Source: Bacteroidota bacterium (GTDB taxonomy: Bacteria; Bacteroidota; Bacteroidia; Bacteroidales; Prolixibacteraceae). From it: DNA of 64,000 nucleotides. The position numbers were made by a program, and so were the translations under genes. The first letter of the stretch is position 1; each line of letters begins with the position of its first letter. Under the pieces are notes generated by a model, which saw only the letters and a program-made list of their open reading frames with translations, was not told where the DNA came from and did not search any database. The stretch lies in the NCBI GenBank assembly GCA_030698405.1, contig JAUYMU010000060.1, forward strand, positions 1 through 64,000. The letters are read 5' to 3'. This document shows positions 44,298 to 52,411 of the stretch, piece after piece.

Positions 44298-44693
44298 TTA
44301 TTTTATTTCGAGAATGTTTGTTGCAAAACTTCTGAATTCCTGAGAAATTTCTATTGCAGACTCAATTTCTTCCTTTGTTGGTTTTACTATTTTATTTGGA
44401 TACCTGATTTGTACTCCAAACCCATTTAACAAAACGGCTTTTCTAAATTTGGATTCATCTATTTCAATCTTTACTGAAAGTAATTCTAACAGATAGATCA
44501 AATCATGTGAACGCGAAAATCCAATCTTGTAATAAATCAATAATGCTTTTAGATATTTCTCAGAAGCCTGCTGACAATGAAACGCAATGGTATCAAAATG
44601 ATCGGGTAAGTGGAGATAAATTATTTTAGCAGATGCCAGATCATGGTCAGCTTTCTCAATCCATTCCAGTATATCCTCAAACTGCTCGTTCAT
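44298..44693 (-). CDS. HEPN domain protein (partner of MNT)
   Basis: This 131-residue four-helix HEPN protein shows WIEKADHDLASAKIIYLH, AFHCQQASEKYLKALLIYY and SRSHDLIYLLELL. It overlaps the start-side MNT gene by 17 bp, the usual HEPN/MNT arrangement. The canonical R-x4-6-H ribonuclease motif is not evident (the relevant segment reads IRYPNKIVK), so RNase activity is uncertain. In such pairs the nucleotidyltransferase may modify and silence the HEPN toxin. Confidence 0.85.
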   Translation of the reverse strand: MNEQFEDILEWIEKADHDLASAKIIYLHLPDHFDTIAFHCQQASEKYLKALLIYYKIGFSRSHDLIYLLELLSVKIEIDESKFRKAVLLNGFGVQIRYPNKIVKPTKEEIESAIEISQEFRSFATNILEIK

Positions 44694-44997
44694 ACATTAC
44701 TTTTGAGTTTTTAATGGCCGAATTAAGAAATGAAAAGCTTTTATTTTTTTCCCGTTCAAACTCGGATTTTGTATAAACTAAAAGATCAATTGGAATTTTA
44801 GAACCTATTAACGATAGGCGAATATCAATTCCTCTTTTGTGCATAGGAAGGTCTGTTTCCTGAACAATCAGTAAATCAAGATCACTGTCTTCATTTGATG
44901 TTCCGTTTGCATAAGAGCCAAACAAAATAATCCTTTCAGGGTTGAATTTATTTGCAATCCTGCTAACAACTTCGTTTATTTTTTTGGAATCAATCAT
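44677..44997 (-). CDS. Minimal nucleotidyltransferase (MNT) antitoxin-like protein
   Basis: From ATG 44997 (MIDSKKINEVVSRI) it has 106 residues. The pol-beta fold motif is ILFGSYANGTSNEDSDLDLL, with the G-S and D-x-D metal ligands. PIDLLVYTKSEF supplies the third acidic residue. It precedes and overlaps the HEPN gene. A TTG seven codons upstream is rejected. Confidence 0.88.
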   Translation of the reverse strand: MIDSKKINEVVSRIANKFNPERIILFGSYANGTSNEDSDLDLLIVQETDLPMHKRGIDIRLSLIGSKIPIDLLVYTKSEFEREKNKSFSFLNSAIKNSKVMYERAV

Positions 44998-45032
44998 ATC
45001 TTTTAAAAGTTGGTACAAGATACAAAAATTTA

Positions 45033-45062
45033 AACCTCATTGCTTCGGTTAGCAATGAGGTT
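45033..45062. terminator. Perfect 12-bp hairpin in the divergent gap before the heptose adenylyltransferase
   Basis: AACCTCATTGCT (45033-45044) and AGCAATGAGGTT (45051-45062) pair around TCGGTT and are followed by TTTTG. It looks like an intrinsic terminator, yet it lies between two divergent starts, only 31 bp before ATG 45093. Confidence 0.6.
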
Positions 45063-45092
45063 TTGTTATTTTTACAGAAATACTTTTTTGTG

Positions 45093-45590
45093 ATGACACC
45101 ATCAGAAATTATTCAATCAAAAATATATACAGATGCCAGTTCCTTTGCCTTGGTTCTGAAAGAATGGAAGCAAGAAGGTAACAAGGTGGTTTTTACCAAC
45201 GGCTGTTTCGATTTGGTACACCGCGGACACATCGACTCGCTTGCCAAAGCGGCTGAATTTGGCGACCGGCTGATTATTGGCCTCAACTCAGATATTTCGG
45301 TAAAATTGCTGAAAGGCGAAAACCGTCCGCTCATCGATCAGCAATCGCGCGCTGTTTTACTTGCTTCATTACTGATGGTAGATGCGGTGATTTTGTTTGA
45401 TGAAGATACTCCTTACGAGCTGATTAAAGATATTATACCTGATGTTCTGGTAAAGGGAAATGAATACCAAATTGAAGAAATTGCCGGATTCGACATTGTT
45501 CTGGCTTCAGGAGGAAAAGTTGAACGTATTGAGCTGACCGAAGGTTTTTCTACTTCCAAATTGATTAAAAAGCTAAAAGACACTTTTTAG
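45093..45590 (+). CDS. rfaE2: D-glycero-beta-D-manno-heptose 1-phosphate adenylyltransferase (RfaE2/HldE C-terminal type)
   Basis: This 165-residue nucleotidyltransferase has FTNGCFDLVHRGHIDSLAKA with the HxGH ATP site. GLNSDISVKLLKGENRPL is the heptose-phosphate loop, and LVKGNEYQIEEIAG and TEGFSTSKLIKKL finish the family pattern. It attaches AMP to heptose 1-phosphate for LPS inner-core heptose. It exists as a separate protein rather than the bifunctional HldE. ATG 45093 is preferred over a TTG ten codons upstream, whose added residues do not belong to the fold. Confidence 0.92.
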   Translation: MTPSEIIQSKIYTDASSFALVLKEWKQEGNKVVFTNGCFDLVHRGHIDSLAKAAEFGDRLIIGLNSDISVKLLKGENRPLIDQQSRAVLLASLLMVDAVILFDEDTPYELIKDIIPDVLVKGNEYQIEEIAGFDIVLASGGKVERIELTEGFSTSKLIKKLKDTF

Positions 45591-45657
45591 CCAGTATATA
45601 CGAACTCCGAAAATTTCCTATAATCAATAACGAATAACCAATATCCAAAAAATACCG

Positions 45658-47025
45658 ATGGCCAAAGTTAAAACCAGTTTTTTCTGTCAGAATTGCGGTG
45701 CACAGTCGCCCAAGTGGGTTGGAAAGTGCAATTCGTGTGGCGAATGGAATTCGTTTGTTGAAGAAATTGTGGAGCGAGAAAGCACCAAAATTGCATCCTT
45801 TTTAACCGGAACTGGCAATCAGCCCAAACTGCTGCACGAAGTTTCGTCGGAACACACTGAACGTATTGATACCTGCAATCAGGAACTCAACCGGGTGCTG
45901 GGCGGCGGATTGGTTCCCGGATCGATGGTTTTGATTGGCGGTGAACCCGGAATCGGCAAATCAACGCTGGTTTTGCAACTTGCTCTTGATATGAAAGGCA
46001 AAAAGATACTTTATGTTTCCGGAGAAGAAAGCATACAACAAATCAAAATACGGGCCCAGCGACTTCAGAAAGAAAACCAAACCTGTTACTTTCTGAGCGA
46101 AACTTCGCTCGAACATATTATTGCACAAAGCAAACAGATTGTTCCCGAATTACTGATCATCGACTCCATCCAAACCGTTTCTACCGAGCTGATCGAATCA
46201 TCGCCCGGTTCGGTTGGGCAAATCCGGGAATGTACCCACGGCATTCTGAAATACGCCAAGGAAAACAATGTACCTGTAATCCTGATCGGGCACATCACCA
46301 AGGAAGGAAGCCTCGCCGGCCCAAAAGTACTGGAACACATTGTTGATACTGTTTTGCAGTTCGAAGGCGAAAATCAATACATGTACCGTATTTTGCGCGC
46401 CATTAAAAACCGTTTCGGCTCAACTTCGGAGTTGGGTATTTTTGAAATGGGCAATTCGGGTTTGCGCGAAGTATCCAACCCATCTGAATTGCTGATCAAC
46501 CGTGCACACGAGGGTTTGAGTGGAACGGCCATCGCTGCAGCCATTGAAGGAATCCGACCGCTGCTGATTGAAATTCAGGCGCTGGTAAGCACTGCCGCAT
46601 ACGGAACTCCGCAGCGATCGTCCACTGGCTTCGATTTGCGGCGCCTCAACATGTTGCTCGCCGTTCTGGAAAAACGTGCAGGTTTTAAACTGGCCACCAA
46701 AGATGTTTTCCTGAATATTGCCGGAGGAATTAAGGTCGATGATCCGGCGATCGACTTAACAGTGATTACTGCAATACTGTCATCAAACTTCGATTTACCG
46801 ATCAGAAAAAATGTTTGTTTTGCCGGAGAAGTTGGACTTTCAGGAGAAATTCGTGCGGTAAACCGTCTCGAACAACGTATTGCAGAAGCCGAAAAATTGG
46901 GTTTCGACAGTATTTTTATTCCAAAAGCCGGAAAAGGAATCAACCTCAAGAAGTTTTCAATCGAAATTTTGCAGTTCGATCGGGTGGAAAGCTTTTTCAG
47001 GCATGTATTCAGCAAAAAAGGCTGA
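45658..47025 (+). CDS. radA: DNA repair/recombination protein RadA
   Basis: The protein has 455 residues. An N-terminal C4 zinc finger (FFCQNCGAQSPKWVGKCNSC) is followed by a RecA-like ATPase with Walker A GGEPGIGKST, the RadA-specific KNRFGS motif (AIKNRFGSTSELG) and a C-terminal Lon-protease-like domain lacking catalytic Ser/Lys (GGIKVDDPAIDLTVITAILS). It drives branch migration of recombination intermediates. Confidence 0.97.
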   Translation: MAKVKTSFFCQNCGAQSPKWVGKCNSCGEWNSFVEEIVERESTKIASFLTGTGNQPKLLHEVSSEHTERIDTCNQELNRVLGGGLVPGSMVLIGGEPGIGKSTLVLQLALDMKGKKILYVSGEESIQQIKIRAQRLQKENQTCYFLSETSLEHIIAQSKQIVPELLIIDSIQTVSTELIESSPGSVGQIRECTHGILKYAKENNVPVILIGHITKEGSLAGPKVLEHIVDTVLQFEGENQYMYRILRAIKNRFGSTSELGIFEMGNSGLREVSNPSELLINRAHEGLSGTAIAAAIEGIRPLLIEIQALVSTAAYGTPQRSSTGFDLRRLNMLLAVLEKRAGFKLATKDVFLNIAGGIKVDDPAIDLTVITAILSSNFDLPIRKNVCFAGEVGLSGEIRAVNRLEQRIAEAEKLGFDSIFIPKAGKGINLKKFSIEILQFDRVESFFRHVFSKKG

Positions 47026-47036
47026 GAATGAAGATT

Positions 47037-47615
47037 TCACCAATCATCTTCTGACTTTGTCATTTGGTAATGCAATTTGGTAAGTAAATCCATCATCTCG
47101 GATTCAGTTTTGCTGATCAAATTATAAAGGATCTGATTTGGCCGTGCAGCTATTCTGGCTGCGGCTTTGCCAATTTTAACTCCGGCAGGAGGATTCTTTA
47201 TGTACCACTCCGGATCGCTTATCATTTTATAGGTTTCTTTTTTATCGAAGTACTCTTTAAAGGGTTTTGTAATTCCGATACTATATTCCGAAACTCCTGT
47301 GGTAACCGAAATATCTGTGATTTCGGCTTTATACCTTCCATCTTTAAATGAGACTTTAATTGTGAAATTTGGATACCAGTCAACAGATTTGGTACTATCT
47401 GAAATCTGAATCGATCCTTTAGCTATAATTTTACCGGAAATCAGATCATCCATCAGCAATGGATTGTTTTCAGAAATAAATGATCTGGCAAACCATTCTC
47501 TTGCGGAACTGTAAAGTTGACCGGCTGTTTTTCCAGGCACTTCGACTACTTCGGTATATTCCTGGGCAAAAGTGATGAACGGGAAAAATGCAAGCAGTAG
47601 TAATAGTTTTTTCAT
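47037..47615 (-). CDS. Exported DUF4468 protein
   Basis: The protein has 192 residues and a signal peptide (MKKLLLLLAFFPFITFA). The DUF4468 region spans about 24-110 (GKTAGQLYSSAREWFARSF and IKVSFKDGRYKAEITDI). It is a single-domain periplasmic or outer-membrane-associated protein of unknown function, common in Bacteroidota. The gene converges with radA. Confidence 0.85.
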   Translation of the reverse strand: MKKLLLLLAFFPFITFAQEYTEVVEVPGKTAGQLYSSAREWFARSFISENNPLLMDDLISGKIIAKGSIQISDSTKSVDWYPNFTIKVSFKDGRYKAEITDISVTTGVSEYSIGITKPFKEYFDKKETYKMISDPEWYIKNPPAGVKIGKAAARIAARPNQILYNLISKTESEMMDLLTKLHYQMTKSEDDW

Positions 47616-47740
47616 CTCAATTGTTTTTTTTGTTTTCAGTGCAAGTTATGAAAAACAAACCAATTGTAAAGCTAAAACTCAAACAACTATTCAACAAAAA
47701 GAAACGAGTTCTCTGAGCATCTGCTTTTATCCCAGTTACA

Positions 47741-47772
47741 TTGTTTTTTGTAAATTTTTCGGGTTACCTTTG
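47741..47772 (+). promoter_or_regulatory. Candidate promoter of the DUF4296 operon
   Basis: TTG (47741-47743) and TACCTTTG (47765-47772), an exact TAnnTTTG box, are 21 bp apart, about 23 bp before the ATG at 47796. Confidence 0.5.
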
Positions 47773-47795
47773 GCATTCTAAAACTGGTTGAAAGA

Positions 47796-48176
47796 ATGAA
47801 ACAAATCATTGTTATATTGCTTTTTGCAGCTATTATGTCAGGACTTTCATCGTGTTATAATACCACGGTTCCAAAACCTGACAAACTCATCCCCAAAGAT
47901 AAATTTGTAAAGATGATGATCGATGTCTATCTTATTCAGGGAATCACCATCGGACCAGATACTTCAATGCATCTGAAGAATGTTACTCAAACCGATTTGT
48001 ATTTTTCGGTACTGAATAAATATTCGGTGGCCGATTCGGTTTTTATACGTTCACTCATTTATTACTCCAGTTTTCCGCGCGAATTTGAAAAAATACACGT
48101 TGAAATTATGAACAGTCTGAACGAATCGGAACTCCAATTCAAGCCGAAAGAGAAACTGAATACGGAAACAAAATGA
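47796..48176 (+). CDS. DUF4296 lipoprotein
   Basis: This 126-residue protein has a lipobox (IMSGLSSC, Cys at 20). The DUF4296 signature starts at PKDKFVKMMIDVYLIQGITI and continues with LYFSVLNKYSVADSVFIRSL, followed by YYSSFPREFEKIHVEIM. It is a small surface or periplasmic lipoprotein of unknown function. It overlaps the next gene by 4 bp. Confidence 0.88.
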   Translation: MKQIIVILLFAAIMSGLSSCYNTTVPKPDKLIPKDKFVKMMIDVYLIQGITIGPDTSMHLKNVTQTDLYFSVLNKYSVADSVFIRSLIYYSSFPREFEKIHVEIMNSLNESELQFKPKEKLNTETK

Positions 48177-48643
48177 GGAAATTTGCTGCCAACTATCTTG
48201 TTTCTGAAGATGGCGTTTTTTTGAAGAACGGAATTTTAGAGGCCGGAGAAGATGGATTCGCAATAAAATACATCGACACAAAAGGCGATTTAAGGGAGAT
48301 TGCTCAACTCACTTTTCTCAATGGAATTTTAATGTCTGGTTGCAGATTAAAAAAAACAGATGCGGCAATCTCTCATCCTAACCAACCATTAGAATCGATT
48401 ATAATGAGGCATTTAGCAGCAAAAATCCAATTTTCAATACACGAACTGATCGATCTGGGCAAACTTGTTCAGCTTCAATTTCCGGAGATAAATATTCCTG
48501 AAATATTGAATAAAATAACCTCAACCCTGCAAACTTACGGAGGATTTTCAATGGAAAGCCAACCCGGATTTTTTTTACTTTCCGGCGCAGATTTGGTTAA
48601 TTTGCATTTTACAACTAAAAGCCGGTTGAAAAAAATGCTATAA
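48173..48643 (+). CDS. Hypothetical protein, translationally coupled to the DUF4296 gene
   Basis: This soluble protein has 156 residues and starts MRKFAANYLVSEDGVFLKNG. The first strands (FLKNGILEAGEDGFAIKYID) resemble the N-terminal composite domain of amidohydrolases, but no metal-binding HxH follows. The rest is helical (IIMRHLAAKIQFSIHELIDL). I do not recognise a function. The 4-bp ATGA overlap with the DUF4296 gene suggests a shared job. Confidence 0.7.
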   Translation: MRKFAANYLVSEDGVFLKNGILEAGEDGFAIKYIDTKGDLREIAQLTFLNGILMSGCRLKKTDAAISHPNQPLESIIMRHLAAKIQFSIHELIDLGKLVQLQFPEINIPEILNKITSTLQTYGGFSMESQPGFFLLSGADLVNLHFTTKSRLKKML

Positions 48644-48699
48644 GTAATAAACTTTGAAATGTTCTCTTGAAATATCCAATGGCCAAATTCAAGGCAAAA

Positions 48700-48730
48700 C
48701 TTGGAACTTTGAACATGAAACATTAAACTT
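48700..48730. repeat. TTGGAACTTTGAAC repeat, second copy
   Basis: CTTGGAACTTTGAACATGAA followed by ACATTAAACTT closely matches the stretch at 949-981. It lies in the leader of the radical SAM gene and marks the sequence before ATG 48738 as intergenic rather than coding. Confidence 0.6.
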
Positions 48731-48737
48731 TTCTCAC

Positions 48738-49517
48738 ATGTCAACATTTCTATTTGATCAAATCATATTCGGGCCGGTAAAAAGCCGGCGATTGGGAGTT
48801 TCTCTCGGAGTAAACCTTTTGCCCACCGACAGCAAAGTCTGTTCGTTCGATTGCATTTATTGCGAATGTGGCTGGACTCCGCGCAAGCGCGAGAAAAAAG
48901 CAGTTTTGCCACCGCGCACACTCGTCAGGCAAAAGATGGAAGAAAAGCTGAAGGACATGATCCTGAACAATGAATACCCCGATGTGATTACCTTCGCCGG
49001 AAATGGTGAACCGACCTTACATCCTGAATTTGAAGGAATTATTGACGATACAATAGAACTTCGAAACCAGCTCACGCCCAATGCACGAATTGCTGTTTTA
49101 TCGAACGCCACCATGTTGCACAAACCCGGTGTGGTAAGGGCTTTGCTAAAAGTAGAGGACAATATTCAGAAACTGGACTCTGCTTTCGAGGAAACCATCC
49201 GGAGAATTGATTGCCCGAATTCAAATTTCAAGCTGGAAGAAGTGGTTGAAAACCTGAAATCATTCAATGGGAAAGTGATCATTCAAACCATGTTTCTGAA
49301 GGGAAATTTCAAAAACGAAATAATCGACAATACCACGGAAGCTGAGGTCGTTGAATGGATGAAGCTCGTTGCTGAAATAAAACCCTCGCAGGTAATGATT
49401 TACACCATCGAACGCGATACACCGGCTGCCGGGCTCGAAAAAGTAAGGTTGGATGATTTGGAGAAAATTGCAGAAAGAGTTCGCGCAATTGGTTTTGAGG
49501 TGCAGGTTTCCGGATAA
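48738..49517 (+). CDS. Radical SAM protein
   Basis: This 259-residue protein from ATG 48738 starts MSTFLFDQIIFGPVKSRRLG. The radical SAM cluster is CSFDCIYCECGW (the C-x3-C-x2-C motif) and the SAM-binding loop is FAGNGEPTLHPEF. It belongs to the small-molecule or tRNA-wybutosine-like radical SAM group often annotated only as radical SAM protein. The reaction cannot be stated. A longer frame upstream would translate a dispersed repeat and is rejected. Confidence 0.88.
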   Translation: MSTFLFDQIIFGPVKSRRLGVSLGVNLLPTDSKVCSFDCIYCECGWTPRKREKKAVLPPRTLVRQKMEEKLKDMILNNEYPDVITFAGNGEPTLHPEFEGIIDDTIELRNQLTPNARIAVLSNATMLHKPGVVRALLKVEDNIQKLDSAFEETIRRIDCPNSNFKLEEVVENLKSFNGKVIIQTMFLKGNFKNEIIDNTTEAEVVEWMKLVAEIKPSQVMIYTIERDTPAAGLEKVRLDDLEKIAERVRAIGFEVQVSG

Positions 49518-49542
49518 ACGAAAAAAAGCCTCATCCCGATAG

Positions 49543-49700
49543 CCCCCTTCCCGTTCCCCCAAGGGGGAAAGCTTTGGAAAAAGAAACTCTGATCATTTCG
49601 CCCAAATTAGAAATCTATCAAGGTTTTAGCAATAACAGAAAAGGATTCGGGAACCGGTTCCTTAAGCCCCCTCTTGTGGTGGGGGTTTGGGGGAGGCCGC
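49543..49700. repeat. GCCCCCTT...AAGGGGG palindromic repeat halves
   Basis: CCCCCTT (49543-49549) pairs with AAGGGGG (49561-49567), and a related C/G-tract hairpin (AAGCCCCCTC then GTGGGGGTTTGGGGGAGG) occupies about 49664-49696. These are typical Bacteroidota intergenic palindromes, lying between converging genes and probably serving as terminators. Confidence 0.6.
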
Positions 49701-49703
49701 CTC

Positions 49704-50150
49704 TTATTTGGTCACCCGGGTCCATGCAGTTGACCTACCCAGCCATTTGATTCCTGCAACATAACCTTTAAGGTTCAGCACATTGGGATCCTTGTCAAAC
49801 CAGGCAAAACAATCGTAGGTTTTCCCATTGTCCGGATCGTAAATACTGCCATTCTGCCATTGTTTGTCGGAAGTATTGTACTTCAATCCCGATAAAATCT
49901 GAAGGCCAAGTCTGGATTTTGACCTTAGTTTAGCATCTGGATTGTTAAAATCCTTTTCCGGCTCGCCATTCACGTATTTCTCCGGATTAATGTAGATCAC
50001 TGTTCCAATGAACTTTCCGTTTTCTTCTTTTACTTCAATTTTCGAAGTCTTTTTGTCATTCCACCAAATGCCGGCAATTTTCATTGCATCCTGTGCAAAT
50101 GCTTGCGAAATAAACAAGCCAAGAAATAAAACCAATCCAATCTGTTTCAT
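49704..50150 (-). CDS. Exported DUF2147 protein
   Basis: The protein has 148 residues and a signal peptide (IGLVLFLGLFISQAFA). The DUF2147 domain follows (IAGIWWNDKKTSKIEVKEEN, LKYNTSDKQWQNGSIYDPDN, LNLKGYVAGIKWLGRSTAW). It is a periplasmic calycin-like beta-barrel protein of unknown ligand. Confidence 0.9.
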   Translation of the reverse strand: MKQIGLVLFLGLFISQAFAQDAMKIAGIWWNDKKTSKIEVKEENGKFIGTVIYINPEKYVNGEPEKDFNNPDAKLRSKSRLGLQILSGLKYNTSDKQWQNGSIYDPDNGKTYDCFAWFDKDPNVLNLKGYVAGIKWLGRSTAWTRVTK

Positions 50151-50307
50151 ATGCTTAGTATTTTTTCAGCAATTTAAAGTTTTTTTCTGAAGTATTGAAT
50201 TTCAGCCAGAAAATAGATTTTTCTGAATACTTTTTTATTTTGCCCGACTTGATAAAAATCCTTTTGTGACACGTTGTTTGTGAATAAGTTTATCAAAAAA
50301 TAATTGT

Positions 50308-51003
50308 ATGTACCCATATTGCTGTTTATTGCTGTTTATTTTAGGTTCGTTGGCCGCTTCAGGTCAGAAATTGGCTGGAGAGGCTGAGATCCTCCTGCTA
50401 AGTCGTCATATTTGGCGCGGTAACCAGTTGGGCGATGCAATAGCTGTTGAACCATCAGTCACCATTTCAGGAGGGCGGTTCAGTTTTAATATTTGGGCAG
50501 CAAGAACAACCAATAACAGTTATTCTGAGATAGATTTGATTCCATCATACCAGTTTAATCATTTCAGCCTTACTTTATTGGATTACTACAATCCTGTTCC
50601 GGGAGAAATCAATCAATACCTGAATTTTCAGGAGGGGAAGAACAGGCATTCAGTAGAACTGAACATTGACAACTATTCGATTGATAAGCAACGGTTTAAA
50701 TGGATGGCCGGAACCTTTATTCTGGGCGATAAAAATGAAGAAACCGGAAAGCCATTCTATTCTACCTATCTTGAATTCAAATATCCGGTTACTATTTTTG
50801 GGATTAAAACCGAGCCTTTTGCCGGACTAACTCCCTTCAAAGGATATTATGCTGATAAATTTGCCATCATCAATGCCGGAATTTCGTTCAGCAAAGAAAT
50901 TGACCTGAAATTGCCTTTCACCTTTCCACTCAGTCTTTCATTCATTTCAAATCCATATTCAAAGCAGAGTTTTGTTATTTTTGCCGGAGGAATAGCCTTT
51001 TAA
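50308..51003 (+). CDS. Exported outer-membrane beta-barrel-like protein
   Basis: This 231-residue protein has a signal peptide (LLFILGSLAASG). The rest alternates hydrophobic and polar residues with aromatic strand ends (FSLTLLDYYNPV, RHSVELNIDNYSID, ending FVIFAGGIAF), a pattern of a small outer-membrane barrel. The ligand or function is not recognisable. It lies 12 bp before a flavin reductase gene. Confidence 0.72.
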   Translation: MYPYCCLLLFILGSLAASGQKLAGEAEILLLSRHIWRGNQLGDAIAVEPSVTISGGRFSFNIWAARTTNNSYSEIDLIPSYQFNHFSLTLLDYYNPVPGEINQYLNFQEGKNRHSVELNIDNYSIDKQRFKWMAGTFILGDKNEETGKPFYSTYLEFKYPVTIFGIKTEPFAGLTPFKGYYADKFAIINAGISFSKEIDLKLPFTFPLSLSFISNPYSKQSFVIFAGGIAF

Positions 51004-51015
51004 AACAACAACCCA

Positions 51016-51588
51016 ATGGCAAAAGTAAATTGGAAACCCGGAACCATGATTTATCCGCTTCCGGCGGTATTGGTTACCTGCGGCGAAACACCCGAAGAAT
51101 ATAACCTGCTAACCATTGCCTGGACGGGCACTATCAGCAGCGATCCGCCGATGTGCTACATTTCGGTTCGTCCTGGCCGTCATTCGTACGAAATCATTAG
51201 ACGGACGGGCGAATATGTGATCAACCTGACCACCGAAGAACTGGCCCGCGCCACCGATTGGTGTGGTTGTCGTTCGGGCGCGAAATACAACAAATGGAAG
51301 GAGATGGGATTGACACCGGCACCTGCAACCATTGTGAAAGCGCCGATTTTGGCCGAAGCGCCTGTCAGTATCGAGTGCAAGGTGAAACAAATCATCGAGC
51401 TGGGTGTTCATCACATGTTCATTTCAGAAGTGGTAAACGTGATTGCCGACGATCGGTACATCGACCCGGAAACCGGGGCATTCAGCCTGAAAAAATCGAA
51501 TCCGCTGATCTATTCCCATGGTCATTATTTCAAAATGGGCGACCCGATTGGAAAGTTTGGCTGGTCGGTGGAGAAGAAAAAGAAGTAA
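51016..51588 (+). CDS. Flavin reductase-like FMN-binding protein
   Basis: The protein has 190 residues. The FMN-binding split barrel begins PLPAVLVTCGETPEEYNLLT and continues with DPPMCYISVRPGRHSYEIIR, GEYVINLTTEELARATDWCG and the core EAPVSIECKVKQIIELG. It probably binds FMN and reduces it with NAD(P)H or acts as a flavoredoxin. There is no partner monooxygenase nearby. Confidence 0.9.
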   Translation: MAKVNWKPGTMIYPLPAVLVTCGETPEEYNLLTIAWTGTISSDPPMCYISVRPGRHSYEIIRRTGEYVINLTTEELARATDWCGCRSGAKYNKWKEMGLTPAPATIVKAPILAEAPVSIECKVKQIIELGVHHMFISEVVNVIADDRYIDPETGAFSLKKSNPLIYSHGHYFKMGDPIGKFGWSVEKKKK

Positions 51589-51643
51589 GCAGTGGTCGGT
51601 CGCAGTTGGCAGAAAAGGTACAAAGGAAGAATACTGCAATTTA

Positions 51644-51733
51644 CTCTTCCCAGAAGATTTTATGTTCCAGTTAACTGAGCAGGAATTTAAAGATTGGAGG
51701 AGCCAATTTGGTACCTCAAATATTAAATATTAG
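51644..51733 (+). pseudogene. ORF6N gene fragment
   Basis: LFPEDFMFQLTEQEFKDWRS followed by QFGTS nearly repeats residues of the full ORF6N gene downstream ([20 protein letters not shown]). It then ends at TAG. No start or N-terminal part is present, so it is a decayed partial copy. Confidence 0.75.
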
Positions 51734-51756
51734 TTTCACCATTAAACTTTTCAATA

Positions 51757-52290
51757 ATGAGCGAAAACAATATAATTGTCATACCGGAAGAGGTCATAAT
51801 GAGTAAAATTTATCTCATTGGGGATCAAAAGGTAATGTTGGATAATGATCTTGCTGAACTCTACGGGGTAGAAACAAAGCAGCTAAAGAGAGCTGTGAGA
51901 CGTAATATAAAACGATTTCCTGAAGATTTCATGTTTGAGTTATCGGAAACCGAATTCTCAAACTTGAGGAGCCAATTTGGCACCTCAAGTTGGGGTGGGA
52001 TACGTTATGCGCCCATGGCCTTTACAGAACAGGGAGTTGCTATGTTATCAAGTGTATTAAGCAGTGAGCGTGCGATAACAGTAAACATTTTGATAATTCG
52101 CATATTTACAAAGATGCGTGCAATACTGTCTACGCACAATGAAATACTGCAAAAGCTCGAACAGCTTGAAAAAAAGGATATTGAACAGGATGATAAAATC
52201 ATGCTCATTTTTGAATACCTGAAGCAGTTTGAACAAATAAAACAACAAGAATTAGAACAAAAGAACCGCATAAGGATAGGATACAAATAG
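51757..52290 (+). CDS. ORF6N domain protein
   Basis: The protein has 177 residues. The ORF6N DNA-binding domain spans about 14-100 ([58 protein letters not shown]). A coiled-coil tail follows (about 120-175). The domain is common in phages and mobile elements. The partial copy just upstream suggests local duplication or recombination. Confidence 0.88.
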   Translation: MSENNIIVIPEEVIMSKIYLIGDQKVMLDNDLAELYGVETKQLKRAVRRNIKRFPEDFMFELSETEFSNLRSQFGTSSWGGIRYAPMAFTEQGVAMLSSVLSSERAITVNILIIRIFTKMRAILSTHNEILQKLEQLEKKDIEQDDKIMLIFEYLKQFEQIKQQELEQKNRIRIGYK

Positions 52291-52411
52291 AAAAAACAAA
52301 CCACAGCTCCACCCATACCCTCCGAAAAGAGGGGGCTTAAAAAAGACAACCACAACATCAAGGCATCAAAAAAGGAAAGGTGTCTGAAAAAAAATTAACC
52401 TTATTTAATTC

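Noticed and set aside
48654-48737. Longer N-terminus of the radical SAM protein
   Set aside because: The added stretch translates a dispersed intergenic repeat; ATG 48738 gives the normal family start.
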